Assembly (NCBI GenBank): GCA_020437365.1
Contig: JAGQWM010000024.1
Location: 1-35,809 of the forward strand
DNA from: Chitinophagaceae bacterium
Lineage (GTDB): Bacteria > Bacteroidota > Bacteroidia > Chitinophagales > Chitinophagaceae
DNA length: 35,809 bases
Direction of reading: 5' to 3'
Both the position numbers and the translations under genes were made by a program. Below the pieces are notes generated by a model. The model searched no databases. It was not told where the DNA came from and saw only the letters and a list, made by a program, of their open reading frames with translations. Positions 28,515 to 35,809 of this stretch are shown here, in pieces. Within the stretch, counting starts at the first letter, position 1, and the number at the start of each line of letters is the position of its first letter.

Positions 28515-31500
28515 CTAAAAATCCAATCCCATGGCAAAATAGAATTGCGGTTTTCCTTTAAAGAAACTATTCATTTCCCAGGCTGCATCGAAGCGGAGGA
28601 AATAACCCAATAAAGTACTCCTGGCACCAAAACCATAGCCTCCGGCAAAAGGACCGATACCGCCTGATTTTATTTTCACCAAAACGGGTGGCATTCCATA
28701 GGTTACTGAAGGCCGTTCTATTTTATTGTATTTACCATTCCATGCTGTTCCCAAATCAATGAATTGTACCAATTGAAAATTTCTTAAAAAGGCATTGTTA
28801 ATCGGTTTATTAAATAAGGAAGTAAACACCGGCGCCCTGACTTCGCTATTGATGATAACGGCGTTATTGCCATTGGCCACATTTTGTTTGAAGCCACGCA
28901 GGTTCACTGCCAAGGATTGATACGCATAGTCATTATCGGGGTCGGGTTGATTGCTCGGAATAAAATACCGGTACGAACCATCGCTTTTCTGATTCTGTCC
29001 AAACATCAACCAGTTGTCAACACCTCCGAGATAATAAATTATTTTTTGATTGCCCCAGGAAAAATCGCCTGCTGCCCTGACTGCCCAAATAATATTTCTG
29101 TAAATAGGTAAATAATGCCGTGCATCAAAACCAAAATTGAAAGTCGTAGGATGGTTTTTGGGTCCTGCTGCTCCGGTTTTTGAAATCCTTGCATTCAAAT
29201 CCATATATACTTTATAGCGAAGGCCTTTCCAGATATTGGTAGCCGGTGACACCGCATCGTCATGTACATATTCTATATGTGCCAATCCGTAAGTATTCCG
29301 GTCAAAGGTTCTTTTCAATGATGATGGGCCGGTGGAAAGTGCAACATATTTATCGCTGCGATAACCAATATTGAATCGCAAACTTTGAATCCGGTTGAAG
29401 GGATAGGTAATCGTAGCCTGGTACAAATTGGTAAATTGCTTGGCAAAAAATGCAGAATCATTATATAATGGCGGATTTTTGACTGCTGAACGATAATAGG
29501 TTAATCCATAGTCCAATCTTTTTTTCAGGTACTGGGCAGAAAATACATATTCATTGTTTTTCAAATCGGGACTAATCCGAAAGCCGCCGGCAAATTTCCA
29601 ATCTTCAAATAAATCGGAAGTACCGACTCGCAAAATGCCGTTGAAAGGGTCATTATTACTCAACTGAATGGGTCCGGCTCCACCTTGGTAAGGTTGAAAA
29701 CGAGTAACCAACACACTATTATTAAATCCGCTAACGAGATAATCATTAAAGAATTTCGGCGGACGATATTCATATACTTTCGCTTTCTTCAATACAGCTT
29801 GCTTCTTCATTTCTACCGACTTCACTACTTTACCTAATTTAGATTGAGTAGTATCCGTTTTTTCATCTTCAAATCCGGTATTGAATACATTTTCTTCCTG
29901 TTTCTTTTTGACCGAATCGGGCAGGCGTTGCAAAATAGCTTGTTTCCTATTGGCCGCTTTCATTTCTTCTATTTGTTGTCGCCGGAATTCCGTTGGCCTG
30001 GCTGTAACATTTCTGCGGCGCAAAACTGATTCATTCACCTTCAACCGATAAAGTAATTTTAAATTACCGAGTTTAACTACTTCGCTCACCATTTGATTAT
30101 CACCTGCTGTTCTTGTTTCCAACATACTGCTTTGGTAATTGGTCAACGGGAATACATAAGATGAATCATTGGTGATGGCCACAAAACCAACTGAATCAAT
30201 ATCATTTTTGCTCCAGTCTTTTAATACACTATCCACTTCCGTCCTTTCTGGATTTCTCAACACTTCATCGCCAATAAAAACCAATGTATCTACACCGGCT
30301 GCTGCGGTTGTAAAGAAACCGGCATATCGATTGTTGATGCCATTTTCATCGCTTACAAATGTGAAATGCGATTGATTGTATTGCGAAGGATAACGGGCAT
30401 TACCAAATGTTAAATCCGTGAGTTTGGAAATTTGTTTTGTATCGGATTTATTCCAGTTGTCGATTAAATAAATATTGAAATGATCAGCAGGCAATGAATC
30501 ATCGCTACTGGCGGCTTGTGCCGTTGGCCGGTTGCTCGCATATAAAATGCCGGTTTTATTGGGAAAAGCAACAAACGAAGGATCTAAATCATCGTAAATG
30601 TCATTGGTAATTTGTTCTATCTTTTGGTTGTTGATTTTAAAAGTATAAAGATCGGATTGCCCGCTGCGCACAGCACTCAATAATAAAGTATTGTTATCGA
30701 GCATAAATTTCATATCCTGAATCTGGTCGAACTGGTCAATGTCTTGTTTCCATAATTTTATATGATTGACCAGGTCGTAGATAAAAAATTTCGTTTGACC
30801 TTCATCGTTATACAGTACAGCCAATCTTGTGCCTTTACCATCCCAGGCCAGGATTGGATAATTCGGATGCAATTGTTTATCTCTCGTACGAACACCAAAT
30901 TTGGCCAGCACTTTTCTGTTTACAAAATTCTCCATCAGCACAACCTGGTAACGGCCTTGTTTATATTCCACAACCGCATAAGTATAACTTCGAGGAACAG
31001 GATTGGCATTGAAGCGGATGTAATCTTTTTTCCCGATTTCTTCGCTCACCGATAATTTTCCTCTCGGTGTATTTCTTCTGCCACGGATATCTTTGAAATA
31101 TTGTTGTTGTACATCGGTCATAAAATCGGCCAGCAGGTCTTTGAATTTTTTATTGGCAATTTTTTTCGATGCATTATTCAAGTTGCGGTAAATACGAGCC
31201 AGGTACAAAAAATAAGTTACTTTTTCTTTGCCATATTTATCGGCAATGTATTTCCAAAAAGCATGGCCTGCCAGCAAAGGTTTTTCAAATGCAAACTGGT
31301 AAAAATTATTATAATCGCCTGAAAGCATGACGGCACGCAAGTCATCGTCGAGTGAAGTATTCCAGTTTTCGGCGGCATACTCTATATATCCATCGGTAAG
31401 CCATTCCGGTAAATCCAACAAAGCCTGGTTGGCAGCAAATTCCCCAAGGTCATCGCCAAATAATAAATTCCTGACAAGAACATTGGCAATGCCTTGCCTG

Positions 31501-31910
31501 ATTTGTGTTTTTAAATGAGCATGATTGCCATCGAAATAAACAATCATTTTATTATTCACCAGTTTGGTTACGCCACCGGTATTTTGCCAGTCAATGCCCA
31601 ACCCGATGTTGGATTGTTGCATTTCATCATAATTATTATACACGACAATATTGATGCGGCGCTGAATACCATACTCCACAAATCCTTCGATGGAAGGCAA
31701 TTCCAGTTCGGCTACCTGTGCTACATATTTACCCAAGCCCAATCCATCCTGGCTGAAATAAGTGTTAAAATTATCGGTCTGGTAATATTTCCATTTGAAT
31801 TTCTGGTATTGCACACGGTTTTTGCCGAATTCAACGGTACTCACCTGCGCCTTTGTGGAGATGGACCATAAAAAAGAAAAACAGACCGTCAGACTTAATA
31901 ATTTCTTCAT
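28515..31910 (-). CDS. Outer-membrane protein: degenerate peptidase-MA domain, TolB-like propeller, beta-barrel
   Basis: This is a 1131-residue exported protein with a signal peptide (LWSISTKAQ). Residues about 40-270 resemble the peptidase MA family (NTYFSQDG, INIVVYNNYDEMQ, LPEWLTDGYIEYAAENW). The zinc motif HExxH that should lie near 139-143 reads QGIAN, so it is probably not an active protease. Residues about 320-600 are TolB-like propeller repeats (YAVVEYKQGRYQVVLMENF, YPILAWDGKGTRLAVLYND, GILYASNRP). Residues about 740-1131 form a barrel like bacterial surface antigen (Omp85-related) and end in MGLDF, with the terminal Phe expected of BAM substrates. A role in surface assembly or transport is possible; the function is not known. 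Confidence 0.85.
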   Translation of the reverse strand: MKKLLSLTVCFSFLWSISTKAQVSTVEFGKNRVQYQKFKWKYYQTDNFNTYFSQDGLGLGKYVAQVAELELPSIEGFVEYGIQRRINIVVYNNYDEMQQSNIGLGIDWQNTGGVTKLVNNKMIVYFDGNHAHLKTQIRQGIANVLVRNLLFGDDLGEFAANQALLDLPEWLTDGYIEYAAENWNTSLDDDLRAVMLSGDYNNFYQFAFEKPLLAGHAFWKYIADKYGKEKVTYFLYLARIYRNLNNASKKIANKKFKDLLADFMTDVQQQYFKDIRGRRNTPRGKLSVSEEIGKKDYIRFNANPVPRSYTYAVVEYKQGRYQVVLMENFVNRKVLAKFGVRTRDKQLHPNYPILAWDGKGTRLAVLYNDEGQTKFFIYDLVNHIKLWKQDIDQFDQIQDMKFMLDNNTLLLSAVRSGQSDLYTFKINNQKIEQITNDIYDDLDPSFVAFPNKTGILYASNRPTAQAASSDDSLPADHFNIYLIDNWNKSDTKQISKLTDLTFGNARYPSQYNQSHFTFVSDENGINNRYAGFFTTAAAGVDTLVFIGDEVLRNPERTEVDSVLKDWSKNDIDSVGFVAITNDSSYVFPLTNYQSSMLETRTAGDNQMVSEVVKLGNLKLLYRLKVNESVLRRRNVTARPTEFRRQQIEEMKAANRKQAILQRLPDSVKKKQEENVFNTGFEDEKTDTTQSKLGKVVKSVEMKKQAVLKKAKVYEYRPPKFFNDYLVSGFNNSVLVTRFQPYQGGAGPIQLSNNDPFNGILRVGTSDLFEDWKFAGGFRISPDLKNNEYVFSAQYLKKRLDYGLTYYRSAVKNPPLYNDSAFFAKQFTNLYQATITYPFNRIQSLRFNIGYRSDKYVALSTGPSSLKRTFDRNTYGLAHIEYVHDDAVSPATNIWKGLRYKVYMDLNARISKTGAAGPKNHPTTFNFGFDARHYLPIYRNIIWAVRAAGDFSWGNQKIIYYLGGVDNWLMFGQNQKSDGSYRYFIPSNQPDPDNDYAYQSLAVNLRGFKQNVANGNNAVIINSEVRAPVFTSLFNKPINNAFLRNFQLVQFIDLGTAWNGKYNKIERPSVTYGMPPVLVKIKSGGIGPFAGGYGFGARSTLLGYFLRFDAAWEMNSFFKGKPQFYFAMGLDF

Positions 31911-31981
31911 AAATACAATTCAGTTTCCAATGAGTTTTTTATTGTACCGGCGAATAGTTCCTGTTTATTTTTTTCTGTTTC

Positions 31982-31989
31982 CAAAAATA
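31982..31989 (-). promoter_or_regulatory. Promoter -7 box of the large outer-membrane protein gene
   Basis: On the minus strand this reads TATTTTTG, 71 bases upstream of the ATG at 31910. It is back to back with the rightward box at 32008-32015. Confidence 0.35.
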
Positions 31990-32007
31990 ATTCATTGCCT
32001 TTTCTAT

Positions 32008-32015
32008 TACTTTTG
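32008..32015 (+). promoter_or_regulatory. Promoter -7 box of the metallo-hydrolase gene
   Basis: TACTTTTG, a perfect TAnnTTTG, lies 53 bases before the ATG at 32069. No clear TTG is found at the standard distance. Confidence 0.35.
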
Positions 32016-32068
32016 TGTTTTCACCAACAGGATTCATTTCAGAATCTTAAAAATACGAAAAACCATCC

Positions 32069-32713
32069 ATGTTAACTGTTAAGTCTTTCACTTTTAATCC
32101 CTTCCAGGAGAATACCTATCTCGTGTATAACGAACAGCAACAATGCTGCATTATAGATCCGGGTTGTTATTTTCAAAATGAAAGGGAAGAATTAAAAACG
32201 GCCATTGAAAAGACAGGGCTTCAACCTGTTATGCTGCTTAATACCCACTGCCATCTTGACCATGTTTTTGGCAACCAATTTGTCCATGACAACTGGCAAC
32301 TCGACCTGCAGATTCATCCCCTGGAGCAAAAACTGCTGGAACTGGCGCCCGAAACGGGAAAAATGTACCAGACTCCATTTGAAAAATATTCCGGGCCGGT
32401 TGTTTTTCTTGAGGAAAATAATTCCATCAAATTGGGTCATGAAGAAATGGATATCCTTTTCACTCCCGGCCATTCTCCGGGAAGTATTTCGTTTTATCAC
32501 AAAGCCGGCAACTTTATTATTGGTGGTGATGTGTTATTCAATGGCAGTATCGGCCGCACTGATTTGCCCGGCGGCGATATGGACACTTTGGTTGCCAGCA
32601 TCCGCAAGCAATTTTATACACTACCCGATGATACCCTAGTTTATAGCGGCCACGGGCCCGAAACTACAATCGGATTTGAGAAAAAGAATAACCCTTTCGT
32701 GCGGGAAAACTAA
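32069..32713 (+). CDS. Metallo-beta-lactamase-fold hydrolase (glyoxalase II-like)
   Basis: This is a 214-residue single-domain hydrolase. The metal motif is THCHLDHVFGN (His60, His62, Asp64, His65). Further ligands lie in LFTPGHSPGSISFY, IIGGDVLFNGSIGRTDLPGG and YSGHGPETTIGFEKKNNPF. FNPFQENTYLVY at the start is typical of the glyoxalase II / YcbL branch. The C-terminal substrate domain of true glyoxalase II is absent, so the substrate is open (a thioester is likely). It is cytosolic. It ends four bases before the convergent flippase gene, with no terminator between. Confidence 0.92.
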   Translation: MLTVKSFTFNPFQENTYLVYNEQQQCCIIDPGCYFQNEREELKTAIEKTGLQPVMLLNTHCHLDHVFGNQFVHDNWQLDLQIHPLEQKLLELAPETGKMYQTPFEKYSGPVVFLEENNSIKLGHEEMDILFTPGHSPGSISFYHKAGNFIIGGDVLFNGSIGRTDLPGGDMDTLVASIRKQFYTLPDDTLVYSGHGPETTIGFEKKNNPFVREN

Positions 32714-32717
32714 ATGG

Positions 32718-34214
32718 CTATTTTTTGAGAAACCGGCCAATGACTGGTAATTGCTGAAATTCTTTTCGCTCAACAAGCAATACAAAAACAACGAAAGAAA
32801 ATAAAATGACTGTGGCAAAACCTCTATTGACCCATACGCCAAGATGCAGTTGGATAAATAAATAATGAATGAAATACAACAAGACGACAATCACTATATA
32901 CGCCACCAATTTTTTCCAGGCATAAGGAATGCGATAGGCTTTTTGTCCCCAACTGTAAGAGATGACCATCATAGTGCCATAACAGGCAAAAGTAGCCCAG
33001 GCACAAGCCATGTAACCATATTTGGGAATAAATAAATAGTTGATCATCACCGTTAGTACCACACCTATCAGTGTTATCCAGGCACCGGATAATGTTTTAT
33101 TACTCAGTTTATACCAAATAGAAAGATTATAATAAATACCAAGGAACATATTGGCCAACAATAAAATGGGTACAACTTTCAGGCCTGTCCAGTAAATAGG
33201 TTTACTGAGAAAATATTTCCAGACATCAAGGTATAAAGCCACTACCAAAAACATACAACACACCACTATGACAAAAAACTTCATCACCCGTGCATAAATA
33301 CGTTGCGGATTTTGCCCATCGGCATGTTTGAAAAAAAACGGCTCGGCACCGAGGCGGAATGCCTGAATAAACAAAGTAATTAAAATCGACAGTTTATAAC
33401 AACCACCATAAATGGCCACTTCAATTTTTGGCGAAGCCGCAGTGGACCACCAACCCAGCATAATGCGGTCGAAGGTTTCATTGATCATACCACCAAAACC
33501 CACAATGACTAACGGTAAGGAATAGAGCATAATTTCTTTCCACAATGCGCCGTTGAATTTCCACCGGAAAGAAAAAAACTCTTTCCATAATAATAGAAAA
33601 GTGAATGCCGACTGAATCAAATTGGCAATGATGACATACCCGACGCCGATATTTTTATTATAGAAAATCAAAAAAATACTGTCGGGATTTTTTTTGGCAA
33701 TCGCCGGACAAACGGACAAAAAGAAAATTACAAAACCGATATTGATTAAAATTCCCACAATGCGTATGGTGGCGTACTTGATAGGCCTGCCTTGTTGCCT
33801 GAGTTTAGCAAAAGAAATAGTTGTCAACGCATCGAAAGCAATGATAAAGGCACTCCAGGTTATAAACTCCGGGTGCTCTTTCAGCGAAATGAAAACGGCC
33901 AGGTCATGCCGGAAAACTAACATCATAACCGTCAGGCTGATGGTACTCATGATGAGTGAAACGGTAATTGTATTATACACATCATCGGCCCGTTCGGCTT
34001 TTTGCACATAGCGGAAATAAGCTGTTTCCAACCCGTAAGTAAAAATGATATTGAGAAAAGGAATGAGAGAATAAATTAAAATCATATCGCCATAAGCCGG
34101 AGCCAACAGCATGGCAGTAAGATAAGGCGTCAATAAATAATTGAGAAAACGGGCAGCGATGGAACTCACGCCGTACCACATTGTTTGCCCTGCCAGTTTT
34201 TTAATACCACTCAA
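32718..34214 (-). CDS. Oligosaccharide flippase (Wzx/MOP family)
   Basis: This is a 498-residue inner-membrane protein with about 14 helices that would flip lipid-linked sugar units. The N-terminus MSGIKKLAGQTMWYGVSSIAARFLNYLLTPYLT (core SGIKKLAGQT and RFLNYLLTPYL) and IMLGWWSTAASPKIEVAIYG are typical of MOP flippases. The start is a TTG at 34214: the residues before the first ATG (34181) are the conserved SGIKKLAGQT block, so the longer form is right. A -7 box (TATTTTTG, minus strand, 34234-34241) lies 19 bases upstream. No other polysaccharide genes are adjacent. Confidence 0.9.
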   Translation of the reverse strand: MSGIKKLAGQTMWYGVSSIAARFLNYLLTPYLTAMLLAPAYGDMILIYSLIPFLNIIFTYGLETAYFRYVQKAERADDVYNTITVSLIMSTISLTVMMLVFRHDLAVFISLKEHPEFITWSAFIIAFDALTTISFAKLRQQGRPIKYATIRIVGILINIGFVIFFLSVCPAIAKKNPDSIFLIFYNKNIGVGYVIIANLIQSAFTFLLLWKEFFSFRWKFNGALWKEIMLYSLPLVIVGFGGMINETFDRIMLGWWSTAASPKIEVAIYGGCYKLSILITLFIQAFRLGAEPFFFKHADGQNPQRIYARVMKFFVIVVCCMFLVVALYLDVWKYFLSKPIYWTGLKVVPILLLANMFLGIYYNLSIWYKLSNKTLSGAWITLIGVVLTVMINYLFIPKYGYMACAWATFACYGTMMVISYSWGQKAYRIPYAWKKLVAYIVIVVLLYFIHYLFIQLHLGVWVNRGFATVILFSFVVFVLLVERKEFQQLPVIGRFLKK

Positions 34215-34403
34215 AGGATTGGAATTTTAGGCTCAAAAATAACCTTTGCATCTACAAAAAACGAATAAAGTCTTTGGTTTTAGCTTCTCTTAACAACAAA
34301 AACAGCTTCTGAAAAGATTTCTTTCCTGATACTGAACAAACTGACACAATATAAATTGCTTGTAGCAGATAATCAACGAAGAAAAATGCAGGTTTTTTTG
34401 AGG

Positions 34404-34411
34404 TATATTTG
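34404..34411 (+). promoter_or_regulatory. Promoter -7 box of the short-chain dehydrogenase gene
   Basis: TATATTTG, a perfect TAnnTTTG, lies 21 bases before the ATG at 34433. The rest of the 218-base gap from 34215 holds the flippase promoter box and no other feature I can support. Confidence 0.4.
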
Positions 34412-34432
34412 AAGTGATTCAAAAACAATAAA

Positions 34433-35272
34433 ATGGTTACACTCATCACAGGCACTTCATCTGGTGTAGGTCTGGAAACGGCCTTGCTTTTTGCCAAAAA
34501 CGGCTACACGGTATATGCCAGCATGCGGGATACAACAAAAAATGAAAAACTGCTTGCAGCTGCAAAGCATGAAAACTTTGATTTGAAAATCATCGAACTC
34601 GATGTTTGCAATACGGCATCCATTCAAAAAGCTGTGGACACGGTTATTCGAGAAGAAGGTACAATAGATATTCTTGTCAACAACGCTGGCGCCGGTTTTG
34701 CCAAGTCAACAGAACAAGCCACTGACGAAGAAATACAATGGGTTATCCAAACAAACCTTTTGAGTGTTATCCGTTGCACCAAAGCCGTGCTGCCAATAAT
34801 GAAAGCACAAAAAAGCGGACATATTATCAATCTATCTTCCGTTGGCGGTTTGGTAGGTCAACCTTTTAATGAATTGTACTGTGCTGCAAAATTTGGCGTT
34901 GAGGGTTATACCGAAGCCATGGCCACCTATATAACCGAGCCTTTCGGAATTCATTTTACTGCCATTGAACCGGGCGGTATTGCCACCGAATTTATCAAAT
35001 CGGCTACGCAAAAAACTTTGGGGTCTTCCGGTTTGCCAAATGATGACTATACTCCCATTTTGCAAAAATATTTGGCCAGGTCGCAACAAAGAGCCGACAG
35101 TGTACAACAACCACACCAAGTGGCACAAATAATATGGCAAGTGGCACAATCTAAAAATCCGCCGATAAGAATCCGGACATCTGCATGGGCCGAAGCATTG
35201 TGTATGTTTAAAACCAAAGAAGACCCGACGGGTCATTTGCAAAACCAAAAAGTAATTGAACAATTTTTGTGA
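34433..35272 (+). CDS. Short-chain dehydrogenase/reductase
   Basis: This is a 279-residue NAD(P)-dependent oxidoreductase of the classical SDR type. Cofactor site TGTSSGVG (6-13) and NNAG (83-86) are present. The catalytic Ser136 lies in NLSSVGG, with Tyr149 and Lys153 in YCAAK. ASMRD after the second strand favours NADP. The C-terminal part after residue 190 is variable and gives no clue to the substrate. It is followed after 19 bases by the DUF2200 gene, probably one transcript. Confidence 0.93.
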   Translation: MVTLITGTSSGVGLETALLFAKNGYTVYASMRDTTKNEKLLAAAKHENFDLKIIELDVCNTASIQKAVDTVIREEGTIDILVNNAGAGFAKSTEQATDEEIQWVIQTNLLSVIRCTKAVLPIMKAQKSGHIINLSSVGGLVGQPFNELYCAAKFGVEGYTEAMATYITEPFGIHFTAIEPGGIATEFIKSATQKTLGSSGLPNDDYTPILQKYLARSQQRADSVQQPHQVAQIIWQVAQSKNPPIRIRTSAWAEALCMFKTKEDPTGHLQNQKVIEQFL

Positions 35273-35291
35273 TGAAAAATTTTGATGAAAA

Positions 35292-35657
35292 ATGAAAACA
35301 AGCCAAACACATGATGAACGAATTGCCAACTTGATTTTTGCTTCGGTGTATCCGCATTATCTCAATAAAATAGAAAAGAAAGGGAGGACAAAAGCTGAAC
35401 TGCATACGGTCATTCATTGGCTGACAGGATTTGATGACAAAAAAATTCAATCGTTGATAGATGAAAAACTGAGTTTTGAATTATTTTTCAAAAAAGCCAA
35501 ATTGAATCCACATGCCAAATTGATAACCGGAGTTATTTGCGGTTACCGTGTGGAAGAAATTGAAAACCCGTTGACCCAACAAGTCCGCTATCTCGATAAA
35601 TTGGTAGATGAACTGGCCAAGGGAAAGAAGATGGAAAAGATTTTGAGGGAAGAGTGA
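35292..35657 (+). CDS. DUF2200 protein
   Basis: This is a 121-residue soluble protein that matches the DUF2200 family along its full length. It has ERIANLIFASVYPHYLNKIE, KGRTKAELHTVIHWLTGFD, NPHAKLITGVICGYRVEEIE and the very conserved PLTQQVRYLDKLVDELAKGK. The function of the family is not known. The pattern of conserved His, Tyr and Arg suggests a ligand-binding or enzymatic site, but nothing more can be said. It is downstream of the SDR gene. Confidence 0.9.
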   Translation: MKTSQTHDERIANLIFASVYPHYLNKIEKKGRTKAELHTVIHWLTGFDDKKIQSLIDEKLSFELFFKKAKLNPHAKLITGVICGYRVEEIENPLTQQVRYLDKLVDELAKGKKMEKILREE

Positions 35658-35753
35658 GCAACCAATTTATTTTTTTACAAAATTTTTAATGGCTATTATA
35701 AAATTCATCCTCCCATAATTTTTTTAATTTTAATAGTAAAATAAAAACTAAAC

Positions 35754-35809
35754 ATGCCCATCATTCTTCCCGTAGAAAATAAAAAACCGCAGTTTGGCCA
35801 GAATTGTTT
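35754..35809 (+). CDS. Probable gamma-class carbonic anhydrase-like protein, N-terminal fragment
   Basis: Only the first 18 codons are in the window: MPIILPVENKKPQFGQNC. This opening is like that of gamma carbonic anhydrase / LbH-fold acyltransferase-like proteins (ILPVNGKTPQFGKDC and similar), which continue into left-handed beta-helix repeats. The fragment is too short to be sure. It starts 96 bases after the DUF2200 stop; that gap is AT-rich with no clear promoter. Confidence 0.5.
   Translation, partial: MPIILPVENKKPQFGQNC

Noticed and set aside
1..35809. tRNA, rRNA, CRISPR array, insertion sequence or prophage
   Set aside because: I saw no cloverleaf-like block, no regularly spaced repeats, no transposase or integrase motif and no phage structural gene in any gap or frame.

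Overview
This window looks like a piece of a Bacteroidota chromosome, probably from the Chitinophagia (Chitinophagaceae-like). That placement is inference. It rests on AT-rich DNA, promoter boxes of the Bacteroidota type (TAnnTTTG) close to start codons with little sign of Shine-Dalgarno sites, a TolB-propeller/outer-membrane-barrel protein, a type IX-like sorting tail, a DUF2200 protein and lipoprotein signals of the SCKK/ACKK type. Genes are densely packed and no gap exceeds 300 bases. I saw no tRNA, rRNA, CRISPR array, insertion sequence or phage gene.

Region 1 (1-10462): the 3' end of a ferredoxin-NADP reductase-like gene, then a complete eleven-gene complex I operon, nuoA-B-C-D-H-I-J-K-L-M-N. 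nuoE, nuoF and nuoG, which encode the NADH-oxidising module, are absent: nuoH starts three bases after nuoD ends. The electron donor of this complex is therefore open.

Region 2 (10487-13562): a small membrane protein, a conserved-looking protein of unknown function, a DUF1569/DinB-like protein and tryptophanase (tnaA). The tryptophanase leader holds a 12-codon reading frame with a Trp codon and an Arg-Pro-Thr-UGA end that recalls TnaC.

Region 3 (13569-21608): a nitric-oxide/nitrosative-stress island. A leftward six-gene operon encodes a DUF2249-ScdA_N-hemerythrin repair protein (ric), a second hemerythrin-like protein, a DUF1858/DUF2249 protein, a NnrS/haem-copper-oxidase-like membrane protein, a MIP18/SufT-like Fe-S assembly factor and an Rrf2 regulator. 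A perfect 26-base palindrome resembling an NsrR operator lies at its promoter. After two lipid-related genes, a rightward set encodes a NorC-like cytochrome c, a NorB-like haem-copper oxidase that lacks two of the six usual metal-binding histidines, and a second Rrf2 regulator. This is the most unusual part of the window.

Region 4 (21631-28423): housekeeping and accessory genes. They are glycyl-tRNA synthetase (with a small GC-rich in-frame insertion), a Cys-rich lipoprotein, a MazG-type pyrophosphohydrolase, a small secreted protein with a sorting-tail-like end, D-aminoacyl-tRNA deacylase, ArfB, a dihaem cytochrome c peroxidase-like lipoprotein, a class III aminotransferase and a small membrane protein.

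Region 5 (28515-35809): a large outer-membrane protein (degenerate peptidase MA + TolB propeller + barrel), a metallo-beta-lactamase-fold hydrolase, a Wzx-type flippase, a short-chain dehydrogenase, a DUF2200 protein and the first 18 codons of a probable gamma-class carbonic anhydrase.
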